Part shown: positions 1 to 5,878 of the stretch, piece by piece
Position numbering within the stretch: the stretch's first letter is position 1
Layout: each line of letters begins with the position of its first letter
DNA from: Dehalococcoidia bacterium
GTDB lineage: Bacteria > Chloroflexota > Dehalococcoidia > Dehalococcoidales > Fen-1064
Assembly (NCBI GenBank): GCA_003153955.1
Contig: PMCB01000071.1
Coordinates: forward strand, 1-6,350
Direction of reading: 5' to 3'
Length of the DNA: 6,350 bases
Position numbers and translations under genes: made by a program
The notes under the pieces: model-generated
Told to the model about the DNA's origin: nothing
The model's database searches: none
The model's input: the letters and a program-made list of their open reading frames with translations, nothing else

Positions 1-6
1 GACTTG

Positions 7-39
7 ATACTAGCGTTAATTCGAAAATACTAGCTTAAT
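7..39. repeat. Short direct repeat, two copies
   Basis: ATACTAGC occurs at 7-14 and again at 27-34, exactly 20 bases apart. Each copy is followed by TTAAT (after one extra G in the first copy). The spacing is about two helical turns, so paired protein sites are conceivable, but in AT-rich DNA this may be chance. The rest of 1-128 is AT-rich and carries no gene that I can support. Confidence 0.3.
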
Positions 40-42
40 CCA

Positions 43-70
43 TTGTTTAAGATTGAATTAGTGTTAAAAT
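43..70 (+). promoter_or_regulatory. Possible upstream promoter
   Basis: A TTGTTT box (43-48) lies 16 bases before TAAAAT (65-70), and TG at 62-63 gives an extended -10. It would be an upstream, tandem promoter for the 5S-clpC unit. It is followed at 84-102 by a small hairpin (GCCGGT paired with ACCGGC, 7-base loop) that has no T-tract. AT-rich DNA produces such matches easily, so this is weak. Confidence 0.25.
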
Positions 71-128
71 ATCCATAATAAATGCCGGTTATTACTACCG
101 GCTACAGTGAGACAGCCTAAAAGGTATC

Positions 129-157
129 TTGCAACAAGAGGCAATGTACTCTATTAT
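129..157 (+). promoter_or_regulatory. Probable sigma-A promoter of the 5S rRNA gene
   Basis: TTGCAA (129-134) and TATTAT (152-157) are separated by exactly 17 bases and match the consensus at 4/6 and 5/6 positions. Initiation is expected near 164, about 27 bases before the mature 5S end. No 23S rRNA 3' end is visible in the 190 bases upstream of the 5S, which supports a local promoter. If transcription runs through the 5S, this promoter would also serve clpC. Confidence 0.5.
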
Positions 158-190
158 AGAGATAGGGCTGTCAATACAAGTGAATACGCT

Positions 191-309
191 TCCTGGTGGT
201 TTGGGCGAAGTGGTACCACCCGTTCCCATCCCGAACACGGTAGTGAAACGCTTCAGCGCAGACGATACTGAGAGGAAAACCTTTTGTGGAAAATATGCCA
301 CCGCCAGGA
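191..309 (+). rRNA. rrf: 5S ribosomal RNA
   Basis: This is the 5S rRNA of the large ribosomal subunit. The ends pair as helix I: TCCTGGTGG at 191-199 with CCGCCAGGA at 301-309, and the pairing extends a few bases outward on both sides. Helix III with its conserved loop is present (CCGTTCCCATCCCGAACACGG, 220-240), followed by GTGAAACGC. GAAG near 207-210 can pair with CTTC near 251-254, which puts the usual bulged A in helix II. At about 119 nt the length is normal. The loop E/helix IV arm (about 259-298) departs from the common Firmicute form, for example GGAAAATATG where GGGAGAGTAGG is frequent. No 16S, 23S or tRNA gene is visible nearby, so it is either a solitary 5S or the last gene of an operon lying upstream of the window. 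The mature ends are estimated from the helix. Confidence 0.93.
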
Positions 310-378
310 AGCTTGTATTTCTAATCACTTTTCTTAGTTGGCAGCGGTTATCGAGTGGAGGAAGTTGCGGGAGGAAAA

Positions 379-2874
379 ATGGCGAGCCGATTTGAGAAAT
401 TTTCTGAAAGAGCCCGAAGAGTGCTCACACTTGCACAGGAAGAAGCACAACACCTTAATCATTCCTATATTGGTACCGAACATATTTTGCTTGGCTTATT
501 ACGGGAAGAGGACGGCGTTGCTGCTAAAGTTTTGGTCAGTCTTGGCGCCAATCTCGGCAAAGTTCGCTCCGGCGTAGAATTCATTATCGGCAGAGGCGAA
601 AAACCCAATACCGGTGAGATTGGCCTGACGCCACGCGCCAAGCGTGTTATTGAATTAGCAATCGATGAAGCCCGTCACCTCGGGCATAACTATATTGGAA
701 CCGAGCACCTGCTGCTCGGTTTGCTGCATGAAGGCGGCGGTGTTGCTGCCGGTGTTTTGGACAGCTTCGGCATTACCTTAGAACAGGTTCGCAACGAAAC
801 GATTAAAATCCTGAGCCAGAACACCAACAAACAACCGCGCCCGGCTACGAAAAGCCTGAGCAAAACCCAGACTCTCGACCAGTTCAGCATCGATTTAACC
901 GCTTTGGCCCGTGCCGGTAAATTAGACCCGGTTGAGGGGCGAGAAAAGGAAATGCAGCGTGTTATCCAGATCCTCAGCCGCCGCAACAAGAATAATCCCG
1001 CTCTTGTCGGAGAACCAGGTGTCGGTAAAACGGCTATTGTGGAAGGACTCGCTCAAAAAATTGTAAGCGGCGATGTTCCGGAAACGCTGGAAGACAAGCG
1101 GTTGGTGACACTGGATATGGGCGGCATTATTGCAGGCACCAAATACCGCGGCGAGTTTGAAGAACGCCTCAAGAAAATTATTGAAGAAATTAAATCCGCA
1201 GGTAATATTATCCTGTTTGTCGATGAATTCCATACAATTGTGGGCGCCGGCGCCGCCGAGGGCGCGGTTGACGCGGCCAGTATCCTGAAACCGTCATTAG
1301 CCCGCGGACAATTACAGCTTATCGGTGCCACCACTCTTGACGATTACCGCAAACATGTCGAAAAAGATGCGGCACTGGAACGCCGTTTCCAGCCGGTACT
1401 GGTTGAAGAACCGACGGTTGAAGAAACGAAGGCGATATTACGCCGTGTTAAAGACCGATATGAAGAACACCATAAACTGGAAATCAGAGATGAAGCATTA
1501 GACGCTGCCGCTACTCTTTCGGAGCGGTACATTCCTGACCGGTCACTGCCGGATAAAGCCATCGATCTGATCGATGAAGCCGCATCGCGGGTACGACTGC
1601 GTTTGCATGCGCCGCTAGAATTAAAAGAGCAAAAGAAATTAAAAGAAATTGTAACCAAAGAAAAGGAAAAGGCCTTAGCCTCTCAGCAGTATGATTTAGC
1701 CGCTGAGAAACGCCAATTGGAAGTTAAATTAGAAGAAACGATCAAAGCCGGTGAAAAAGATTGGCAGGAAAAGAAGAGCCAGGAACATTCTGAAGTAACC
1801 GCCGAAGATATTGCCGAAGTAGTGCATATGTGGACCGGTGTGCCGACCAGCCAATTAGGCGTCGACGAAACCAGCCGCTTATTGCACATGGAAGAGGCGC
1901 TGCGCAAACGCGTCGTCGGCCAGGATGAAGCGATCGACACAATTTCGAAAGCAGTCAGGCGGGCACGCGCCGGATTGAAAGACCCGCGGCACCCGATCGG
2001 TAATTTTATCTTCCTGGGGCCGACAGGCGTTGGGAAAACCGAACTGGCACGGGCATTGGCCGAGTTCATGTTCGGCAGTGAAGATTCGTTAATCAGACTC
2101 GATATGTCGGAGTTCATGGATAAATACAGCCTCTCCCGGTTAGTTGGCTCCGGACCCGGTTATGTTGATTCCGATAAAGGCGGACAGTTGACGGAAGCTG
2201 TCCGAAGAAAACCCTATTGTATCGTGTTATTCGATGAAATTGAAAAAGCGCATGAAGATATATTCAATATCCTTTTGCAGGTCTTCGATGACGGCCACTT
2301 GACCGATGCCATGGGCAGAAAAGTCAGTTTCCGCAACGCAATCATCATTATGACCAGCAACATCGGCGCGGAGCAGATTAGAAAAGGGACCAACATCGGT
2401 TTTGCGACGCAATCGAACGAAGGCAAGCAGCGCGAACAGAACTACAGCCGCATGAAAGATAAACTGCTGGAAGAACTGAAAAAACGGTTCCGCCCCGAGT
2501 TTATTAACCGCCTTGACGGCATGGTGGTTTTCCATTCTTTGAGCAAGGAAAACATCCGCTCGATTGTCGACCTGATGCTGAAAGTGGTTTATAAGCAGCT
2601 GGACGAAAAAGAAATTGTTTTACAGGTAACCGAAACCGCCAAGGATTATCTGGGAGAAAAGGGTTTCGATGAAGTATTCGGAGCACGCCCGCTGAAGAGA
2701 GCGATTCAGGACATGATTGTGGATAAGCTCTCCGAAGCAATTCTCCGCGGTGAATTCCTGAAGAAGGATACGGTCCTGGTGGATGTCCGCGATGTGACGG
2801 ATGACAAAGGGGTCACAGAGAAACAGATTGTGATGGAAAAGGCGCCCGTTGCCGCGATGGTGAGCAGCAATTAG
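379..2874 (+). CDS. clpC: ATP-dependent Clp protease ATP-binding subunit ClpC
   Basis: This is a class I Hsp100 AAA+ unfoldase of 831 residues that feeds substrates to ClpP in the cytoplasm. The domains are complete. The N-domain has two Clp_N repeats (about 5-70 and 83-145), each with IGTEH (Glu34 and Glu109 match the phosphoarginine-binding glutamates of Bacillus ClpC). D1 has Walker A GEPGVGKT (211-218), pore KYRG (255-258), Walker B ending D282-E283 and arginines 335-336. The middle domain (about 415-470) has a UVR-like segment. D2 has Walker A GPTGVGKT (547-554), Walker B D619-E620 and an IGF loop at 673-675 for docking ClpP. I chose the ATG at 379 because CGGGAGG (368-374) precedes it and the protein then begins like other ClpC; a GTG at 355 would add eight atypical residues. 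Oddities are DEFHT instead of the usual DELHT in D1, and GYVDSDKGG instead of GYVGYxEGG after the D2 pore tyrosine. ctsR, mcsA and mcsB are absent upstream, where a 5S gene sits instead. Confidence 0.97.
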   Translation: MASRFEKFSERARRVLTLAQEEAQHLNHSYIGTEHILLGLLREEDGVAAKVLVSLGANLGKVRSGVEFIIGRGEKPNTGEIGLTPRAKRVIELAIDEARHLGHNYIGTEHLLLGLLHEGGGVAAGVLDSFGITLEQVRNETIKILSQNTNKQPRPATKSLSKTQTLDQFSIDLTALARAGKLDPVEGREKEMQRVIQILSRRNKNNPALVGEPGVGKTAIVEGLAQKIVSGDVPETLEDKRLVTLDMGGIIAGTKYRGEFEERLKKIIEEIKSAGNIILFVDEFHTIVGAGAAEGAVDAASILKPSLARGQLQLIGATTLDDYRKHVEKDAALERRFQPVLVEEPTVEETKAILRRVKDRYEEHHKLEIRDEALDAAATLSERYIPDRSLPDKAIDLIDEAASRVRLRLHAPLELKEQKKLKEIVTKEKEKALASQQYDLAAEKRQLEVKLEETIKAGEKDWQEKKSQEHSEVTAEDIAEVVHMWTGVPTSQLGVDETSRLLHMEEALRKRVVGQDEAIDTISKAVRRARAGLKDPRHPIGNFIFLGPTGVGKTELARALAEFMFGSEDSLIRLDMSEFMDKYSLSRLVGSGPGYVDSDKGGQLTEAVRRKPYCIVLFDEIEKAHEDIFNILLQVFDDGHLTDAMGRKVSFRNAIIIMTSNIGAEQIRKGTNIGFATQSNEGKQREQNYSRMKDKLLEELKKRFRPEFINRLDGMVVFHSLSKENIRSIVDLMLKVVYKQLDEKEIVLQVTETAKDYLGEKGFDEVFGARPLKRAIQDMIVDKLSEAILRGEFLKKDTVLVDVRDVTDDKGVTEKQIVMEKAPVAAMVSSN

Positions 2875-2899
2875 TATGCGAAGCAATTAATATTGTGTT

Positions 2900-2936
2900 A
2901 AAAGAAGGACGTTACAAAAACAGCGTCCTTCTTTTT
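2900..2936 (+). terminator. Intrinsic terminator of clpC
   Basis: A 12-bp stem pairs 2900-2911 (AAAAGAAGGACG) with 2924-2935, around a 12-base loop, and merges into five T at 2932-2936. It lies 25 bases after the clpC stop. This separates clpC from the biotin carrier gene, unless read-through occurs. I could not identify a convincing promoter in 2937-2998. Confidence 0.88.
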
Positions 2937-2998
2937 AGGTAAGTTATCCTCGCTCCCCCGGTTTATTGAAGAATACGCTCAAGGGATGAGGAAAAAAT

Positions 2999-3003
2999 AG
3001 GAG
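2999..3003 (+). promoter_or_regulatory. Ribosome binding site deciding a TTG start
   Basis: AGGAG at 2999-3003 is placed eight bases before TTG at 3012. It fixes the start of the small biotin carrier gene, because no ATG or GTG is available at the N-terminus and the biotin domain begins immediately. Confidence 0.75.
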
Positions 3004-3011
3004 AAAATAAA

Positions 3012-3233
3012 TTGGCAAAAGAAGTTGTTGAAGCCCCAATCACCGGTACGGTTATCAGTATCGAAGTCAAAGTCGGCGATAAAGTGGAAGAAGGAGATGT
3101 ACTCCTCTACATCGAATCAATGAAAATGGAAAATCCGATCATGGCTCCGATCAGCGGTAAAGTTACGGAAATTAAAGTGGCCGTAAAACAGGTGGTAGAG
3201 TCCGGTAAACCAATGGCAACCATCGAGGGATAG
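3012..3233 (+). CDS. Small biotin carboxyl carrier protein (biotinyl/lipoyl domain)
   Basis: This 73-residue protein consists of a single biotinyl domain with no N-terminal extension. The biotinylation motif ESMKMEN spans 35-41, and Lys38 is the expected attachment site. Flanking glycines and APITG (8-12) and APISG (about 45-49) form the two symmetric halves of the flattened beta-barrel. Such carriers shuttle carboxyl groups between the biotin carboxylase and carboxyltransferase parts of enzymes such as acetyl-CoA, methylmalonyl-CoA or oxaloacetate (de)carboxylases. It is much shorter than AccB (about 150 residues, with a linker), so it is more like the gamma or carrier subunits of decarboxylase-type or propionyl/methylmalonyl systems. 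No partner subunit or biotin ligase gene is in the window, so the cognate enzyme is unknown. It starts with TTG and has terminators on both sides, which suggests a monocistronic unit. Confidence 0.93.
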   Translation: MAKEVVEAPITGTVISIEVKVGDKVEEGDVLLYIESMKMENPIMAPISGKVTEIKVAVKQVVESGKPMATIEG

Positions 3234-3266
3234 ACCTTTCGGTCATTCTTTCTTTATTTGGGAATG

Positions 3267-3299
3267 AAAAGGGCGGGGAAAGCAAACCCGCTCTTTTTT
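3267..3299 (+). terminator. Intrinsic terminator of the biotin carrier gene
   Basis: The arms 3267-3277 (AAAAGGGCGGG) and 3287-3297 pair as 11 bp with one G-U pair around a 9-base loop. The core is GC-rich and a run of six T (3294-3299) follows. It begins 33 bases after the stop codon. Confidence 0.9.
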
Positions 3300-3343
3300 A
3301 TTTCTATAGAGAGGGTGATTCTTCGGGTATTTCGTAACCTCAG

Positions 3344-3385
3344 TATACATTCACTCCGTGAAGTACCTACGACTGCAGTCTACGG
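3344..3385 (+). repeat. Dispersed intergenic repeat, copy 1
   Basis: The unit has a 5' word TATACATT (3344-3351), a CTCCG (3353-3357) and a 25-base core (3361-3385) that opens AAGTACCTACG and closes GTCTACGG. The core matches copy 3 (5068-5092) at 23 of 25 positions and copy 2 (3424-3448) at 18 of 25. This copy contains the perfect palindrome GACTGCAGTC, and CCGT at its start can pair with ACGG at its end. Confidence 0.65.
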
Positions 3386-3401
3386 CATTTTACCTTAAAG
3401 G

Positions 3402-3448
3402 TATACATTTTGACTAAGGTCAAAAGTACCTTCGGTTGCGACCTTCGG
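3402..3448 (+). repeat. Dispersed intergenic repeat, copy 2 (diverged)
   Basis: TATACATT (3402-3409) is followed by a 25-base core at 3424-3448 opening AAGTACCTTCG and closing CTTCGG. It lies 63 bases after the copy 1 core in the same orientation. Between the two words sits a strong hairpin: TTTTGAC (3408-3414), loop TAAG, GTCAAAA (3419-3425), extended by AAGGTA (3398-3403) with TACCTT (3427-3432). A further remnant starting AAGTATTTCGG follows at 3449. Confidence 0.5.
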
Positions 3449-3528
3449 AAGTATTTCGGCCTGTGGGCCTCAAAATGAAAATGAATGTCGAATTTGATTA
3501 ATTTCTAAAAATCGGGTAAAGTCATCTC

Positions 3529-4890
3529 ATGGAAAAATCAAGAACCGTTTATATCTGCCAGCAGTGCGGCAAGGAAAGCCTGAAGTGGTTGGGGAAGTGC
3601 CCTAACTGCCAGGCATGGAACAGTTTTCTGGAGCAGGTGGTCACGGAGACCAAGGCCAGTACGCGCCAGATAAAAAATACCGCGCCGCCGAAAGAATTAT
3701 CGCAGCTGGCTGTAGAGGCTTTTGAACGTTTCCCCGTGCCCATCAGCGAATTCAACCGCGTATTGGGCGGGGGCATTGTGCCGGGGTCGCTGATACTGAT
3801 TGGCGGTGAACCCGGCATCGGCAAATCCACTTTGTTATTACAGGCTTCCGCGCTGTTAGCTAAAGCACAGGGGAAAGTGGTTTATGTCTCCGGGGAAGAA
3901 ACCCCGAATCAGATAAAAATCAGGGCAAAACGGTTGGGCATTAACGGCGAAGGCCTTTACCTGTTGGCCGAGACGGATATCGACACACTGCTGGCTCATG
4001 CTGAAGAATTGCAGCCTTCGTTGTTGATTATCGATTCGATTCAAACGGTGCACACGCAGGACGACGACGGCATCCCGGGCAGCCTGACACAGGTGCGGCA
4101 GTCGGCGCAAAGGTTGATGACCTGGGCCAAATCCAGCGGCGTCCCGGTTTTTATTTCCGGACATGTCACCAAGGAAGGGGCAATTGCCGGTCCGCGGGTA
4201 TTGGAACACATCGTCGACGTGGTTTTGTACATGGAAGGGGAACAGTTCAGCGCTTACCGGTTATTGCGCTGCGTGAAAAACCGTTTCGGCAGCACCAATG
4301 AAATCGGGGTCTTCGAAATGAAAGAGAAAGGCCTGATCGAAGTGGAAAATCCTTCGCTGGCGTTTCTTTCCCAAAGACAGGACGAGGCCGTTGGTTCGGT
4401 GGTAGTGCCGATTATCGAAGGCAGCAGGCCGCTGCTGGTGGAAATCCAGGCGTTAACGAATGCCACCAGTTTCGGGATGCCGCGGCGGACGGCCAACGGC
4501 GTGGACTATAACCGGTTACTGATGATCACCGCTGTGTTAAGCCGCCGACTGGGTATGAAATTAGGTAATCAGGATATCATGGTGAACGTGACCGGCGGGT
4601 TGAAAATCGATGAACCGGCGGCCGATCTGGGGATTGCGCTGGCGATTGCTTCCAGCTTCCGGGATACCAGTGTCGACCGCGGGTTGGCGGTGATCGGAGA
4701 AATAGGTTTAAGCGGCGAACTGCGGGCTGTACCGCAACTGGACAGACGCATCACGGAAGCTGCGCGGTTGGGTTTTAAACGTATTTTGACGCCAAAAGCA
4801 GGCGGGAAAATCACACCGCTGCCTAAAGATATTGAGATAATGGCCTTCAACAGCCTGCGGGAAGCGGTGGAGAAGGGATTGGGGCTGTAG
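3529..4890 (+). CDS. radA: DNA repair and recombination protein RadA (Sms)
   Basis: RadA is a RecA-related, DnaB-like hexameric ATPase that promotes branch migration and processing of recombination intermediates in homologous recombination, and in transformation where present. The 453 residues are full length. An N-terminal C4 zinc finger has Cys10, Cys13, Cys24 and Cys27. The RecA-like core has Walker A GGEPGIGKST (92-101), Walker B LLIID (165-169) and the family signature KNRFG (250-254). The C-terminal half is the Lon-protease-like (P) domain, seen in GVDYNRLLMITAVLSRR and GEIGLSGELR. The ATG at 3529 begins directly before the zinc finger, as is usual. No good Shine-Dalgarno sequence precedes it, unlike its neighbours. 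It lies downstream of clpC as in many Bacillota, but a biotin carrier gene and structured spacer intervene, and disA does not follow. Confidence 0.97.
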   Translation: MEKSRTVYICQQCGKESLKWLGKCPNCQAWNSFLEQVVTETKASTRQIKNTAPPKELSQLAVEAFERFPVPISEFNRVLGGGIVPGSLILIGGEPGIGKSTLLLQASALLAKAQGKVVYVSGEETPNQIKIRAKRLGINGEGLYLLAETDIDTLLAHAEELQPSLLIIDSIQTVHTQDDDGIPGSLTQVRQSAQRLMTWAKSSGVPVFISGHVTKEGAIAGPRVLEHIVDVVLYMEGEQFSAYRLLRCVKNRFGSTNEIGVFEMKEKGLIEVENPSLAFLSQRQDEAVGSVVVPIIEGSRPLLVEIQALTNATSFGMPRRTANGVDYNRLLMITAVLSRRLGMKLGNQDIMVNVTGGLKIDEPAADLGIALAIASSFRDTSVDRGLAVIGEIGLSGELRAVPQLDRRITEAARLGFKRILTPKAGGKITPLPKDIEIMAFNSLREAVEKGLGL

Positions 4891-4985
4891 CTTTAATCGG
4901 GATGCAGACTATTTCAATATACCCCGTGCTTTTGTTTTTCATGCAGTCCTATACCAAAATGACGGATTTTGACCTCACCCTCTGA

Positions 4986-5022
4986 CTCCCTCTCCATGAA
5001 TGGCGAGGGAGGAGGTTTTTTT
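4986..5022 (+). terminator. Intrinsic terminator of radA
   Basis: CTCCCTC (4986-4992) pairs with GAGGGAG (5005-5011), 7 bp, with a possible CCAT/ATGG extension inside the loop. GAGG and a run of seven T (5016-5022) follow. An upstream CCTC (4973-4976) could pair with the trailing GAGG. The four bases between stem and T-run make it less canonical. The minus-strand flank has no T-run, so it does not look bidirectional. The stretch from the radA stop to here (4891-4985) shows nothing beyond a weak 6-bp AT hairpin at 4955-4971. Confidence 0.7.
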
Positions 5023-5040
5023 AGAGGGGCTGCGCGCCCT

Positions 5041-5092
5041 TATACATTTGCTCCGAACTGCTCCGCAAAGTACCTCCGACTGCGGTCTACGG
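5041..5092 (+). repeat. Dispersed intergenic repeat, copy 3
   Basis: TATACATT (5041-5048), CTCCG (5051-5055, again 5061-5065) and the 25-base core (5068-5092; AAGTACCTCCG ... GTCTACGG) repeat the layout of copy 1 upstream of radA, with a 10-base longer spacer. CCGCA (5063-5067) can pair with TGCGG (5081-5085). A small GC-rich hairpin (5025-5040) sits just before it. The last six bases encode, on the minus strand, the final Pro codon and TAG stop of the DUF190 gene. Confidence 0.65.
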
Positions 5093-5443
5093 ACTCAAAC
5101 CCTGCCTATTGTCGCCGATATATTTAATCACGCGCACTTTTTCCATGGTGATCAAACCGCCGTGGATATATTGCTCGATTTGCGGCAGCACGCGGTCGAT
5201 GTTTTCCTGAGAATCGACGACCTCAACGACTACGGGTAAATCCTGGCTCAAGCGGAGGATATTGGCGGTGTGGGGATGACTGTGCGCGCCGTAACCGGTG
5301 ATGCCGCGGAGGACCGTCGCCCCGCTGATTTTCTCACGGCGCAGCAATTCGACGATGGCCTGATAAGTCGGTTTGCCGTCCTGTTTGTCCGATTCGCCGA
5401 GCATGATGCGCAGCAATACCTGTTCGCCAGTAAGTTCCTTCAT
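5087..5443 (-). CDS. DUF190 (UPF0166) family protein, FluC-associated
   Basis: This 118-residue soluble protein has no signal peptide or membrane segment. Family hallmarks are SGATVLRGITGYG (about 40-52), LPVVVEVVD (about 69-77) and the C-terminal GGLITMEKVRVIKY. DUF190 proteins adopt a PII-like (GlnB-type) ferredoxin-like fold and are often found beside fluC; their biochemical role is not established, and a sensory or modulatory role in fluoride export is only inference. The ATG overlaps the fluC stop by one base (TGATG). GGGAGGTG (minus strand, 5455-5448) inside the fluC 3' end serves as its ribosome binding site, which suggests translational coupling and control by the same riboswitch. The last codons and the stop lie in the dispersed intergenic repeat, so the tail after IKY may be a local addition. 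No minus-strand terminator is visible downstream. Confidence 0.92.
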   Translation of the reverse strand: MKELTGEQVLLRIMLGESDKQDGKPTYQAIVELLRREKISGATVLRGITGYGAHSHPHTANILRLSQDLPVVVEVVDSQENIDRVLPQIEQYIHGGLITMEKVRVIKYIGDNRQGLSP

Positions 5444-5829
5444 CAGACACCTCCCAGAGCAATTTTACCGATTAGTAACCCGCAAAAAGTTCCAATCAGG
5501 CCGAGCCCGACATTGGATGCAATATTCATCATCGCGGAAACCAGCGCGCCGTCTTCGAGTAATTTCATTGTTTCGTAGCTGAAGGTGGAGAATGTCGTGA
5601 AAGACCCGATAAAGCCGATGGTAATGATAGCGCGGACATTGGACGGGATTAAATCTGTGGTTAATGCGATCTGCATGACAAGCCCGATAAGGATGCAGCC
5701 CAGCACATTGATTAATAGTGTTCCATAAGGGAAACCTGTTCCGGTGATGCGCTGCATTAACCCGCCCAAAGCATAACGGCTGAGTGTGCCGAGGGCGCCG
5801 GCAATGGCCAGAAATAGTAACTGCTGCAA
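5443..5829 (-). CDS. fluC: Fluoride-specific ion channel FluC (CrcB)
   Basis: This 128-residue membrane protein exports fluoride passively as a dual-topology dimer in the cytoplasmic membrane. It has four hydrophobic segments (about 3-24, 36-56, 66-86, 98-122). Signature motifs are GALGTLSRY (11-19), GTLLINVLG (36-44, with the pore Asn41) and GSFTTFSTFSYET (75-87), which carries the phenylalanine box and the polar track. The start is TTG at 5829, chosen because GGAGG (minus strand, 5840-5836) lies six bases upstream and the protein then begins at the first membrane helix like the rest of the family. An overlapping frame starting at 5842 does not encode a FluC sequence. Expression should be fluoride-induced through the riboswitch-terminator just upstream. 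It overlaps the DUF190 gene by one base, forming a two-gene operon. Confidence 0.96.
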   Translation of the reverse strand: MQQLLFLAIAGALGTLSRYALGGLMQRITGTGFPYGTLLINVLGCILIGLVMQIALTTDLIPSNVRAIITIGFIGSFTTFSTFSYETMKLLEDGALVSAMMNIASNVGLGLIGTFCGLLIGKIALGGV

Positions 5830-5842
5830 AATAAACCTCCAT

Positions 5843-5878
5843 AAAAAAAGCTTCTACCGGATGATTCCAGTAGAAGCT
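5843..5878 (-). terminator. Riboswitch-controlled intrinsic terminator before fluC
   Basis: On the minus strand AGCTTCTACTGG (5878-5867) pairs with CCGGTAGAAGCT (5860-5849), 12 bp with one G-U, around a 6-base loop and directly followed by a T-tract (5849-5843). It ends just before the fluC ribosome binding site. Its 5' arm is the 3' end of the fluoride aptamer, so ligand binding and termination compete for the same bases. Confidence 0.93.

Larger units (their letters stand above)
3321..3476. repeat. Structured repeat-bearing intergenic region upstream of radA
   Basis: No gene is supported between the terminator ending at 3299 and radA at 3529. The space is filled by short repeated and self-complementary words. 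CTTCGG(AA)GTATTTCG occurs at 3321-3334 and 3443-3458, ACCTTCGG at 3428-3435 and 3441-3448, and TATACATT at 3344-3351 and 3402-3409. GACTGCAGTC (3371-3380) is a perfect palindrome. GGCC/GGCC (3458-3461 with 3466-3469) makes a small stem around TGTG. Two better copies of a dispersed unit are listed separately. It could be a REP/MITE-like non-coding element or a structured radA leader; neither is proven. Confidence 0.6.

Noticed and set aside
84..102. Hairpin GCCGGT/ACCGGC as a terminator
   Set aside because: It has only six base pairs, no T-tract on the plus strand and only a broken one on the minus strand. It is mentioned as a structure but not called a terminator.
169..185. CtsR-like heptad pair (TGTCAAT, 3 bases, AGTGAAT) between the 5S promoter and the 5S gene
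   Set aside because: The 7+3+7 spacing fits the CtsR operator, but each heptad has only about 5/7 matches and the centre is wrong. It is not centred on the promoter and ctsR is not in the window. Too degenerate to list as a site.
355..378. GTG at 355 as the start of clpC
   Set aside because: It would add eight residues (MEEVAGGK) not seen in ClpC proteins, and the first part of that extension is the ribosome binding site for the ATG at 379.
129..395. Open reading frame on the plus strand across the 5S region
   Set aside because: It lies over the 5S rRNA and runs into clpC in another frame. The translation resembles no family and there is no proper ribosome binding site.
1683..2117. 144-codon minus-strand open frame inside clpC
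   Set aside because: It lies wholly antisense to a conserved ClpC coding region. The composition is a serine-rich shadow typical of antisense frames, with no domain and no ribosome binding site.
3344..5092. CRISPR array or insertion sequence explanation for the repeats
   Set aside because: The copies are few, unevenly spaced and diverged, and one is 1.6 kb away across radA. No cas gene, transposase or terminal inverted repeat is present.
5000..5239. Plus-strand open frame after the radA terminator
   Set aside because: It begins inside the terminator hairpin, crosses the repeat and runs antisense to the conserved DUF190 gene. No family resemblance.
5465..5842. 125-codon minus-strand frame starting at ATG 5842 and overlapping fluC
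   Set aside because: It is out of frame with FluC. Its ATG falls in the fluC ribosome binding site and the product is His/Arg-rich without membrane segments. The TTG-started fluC frame carries all family motifs.
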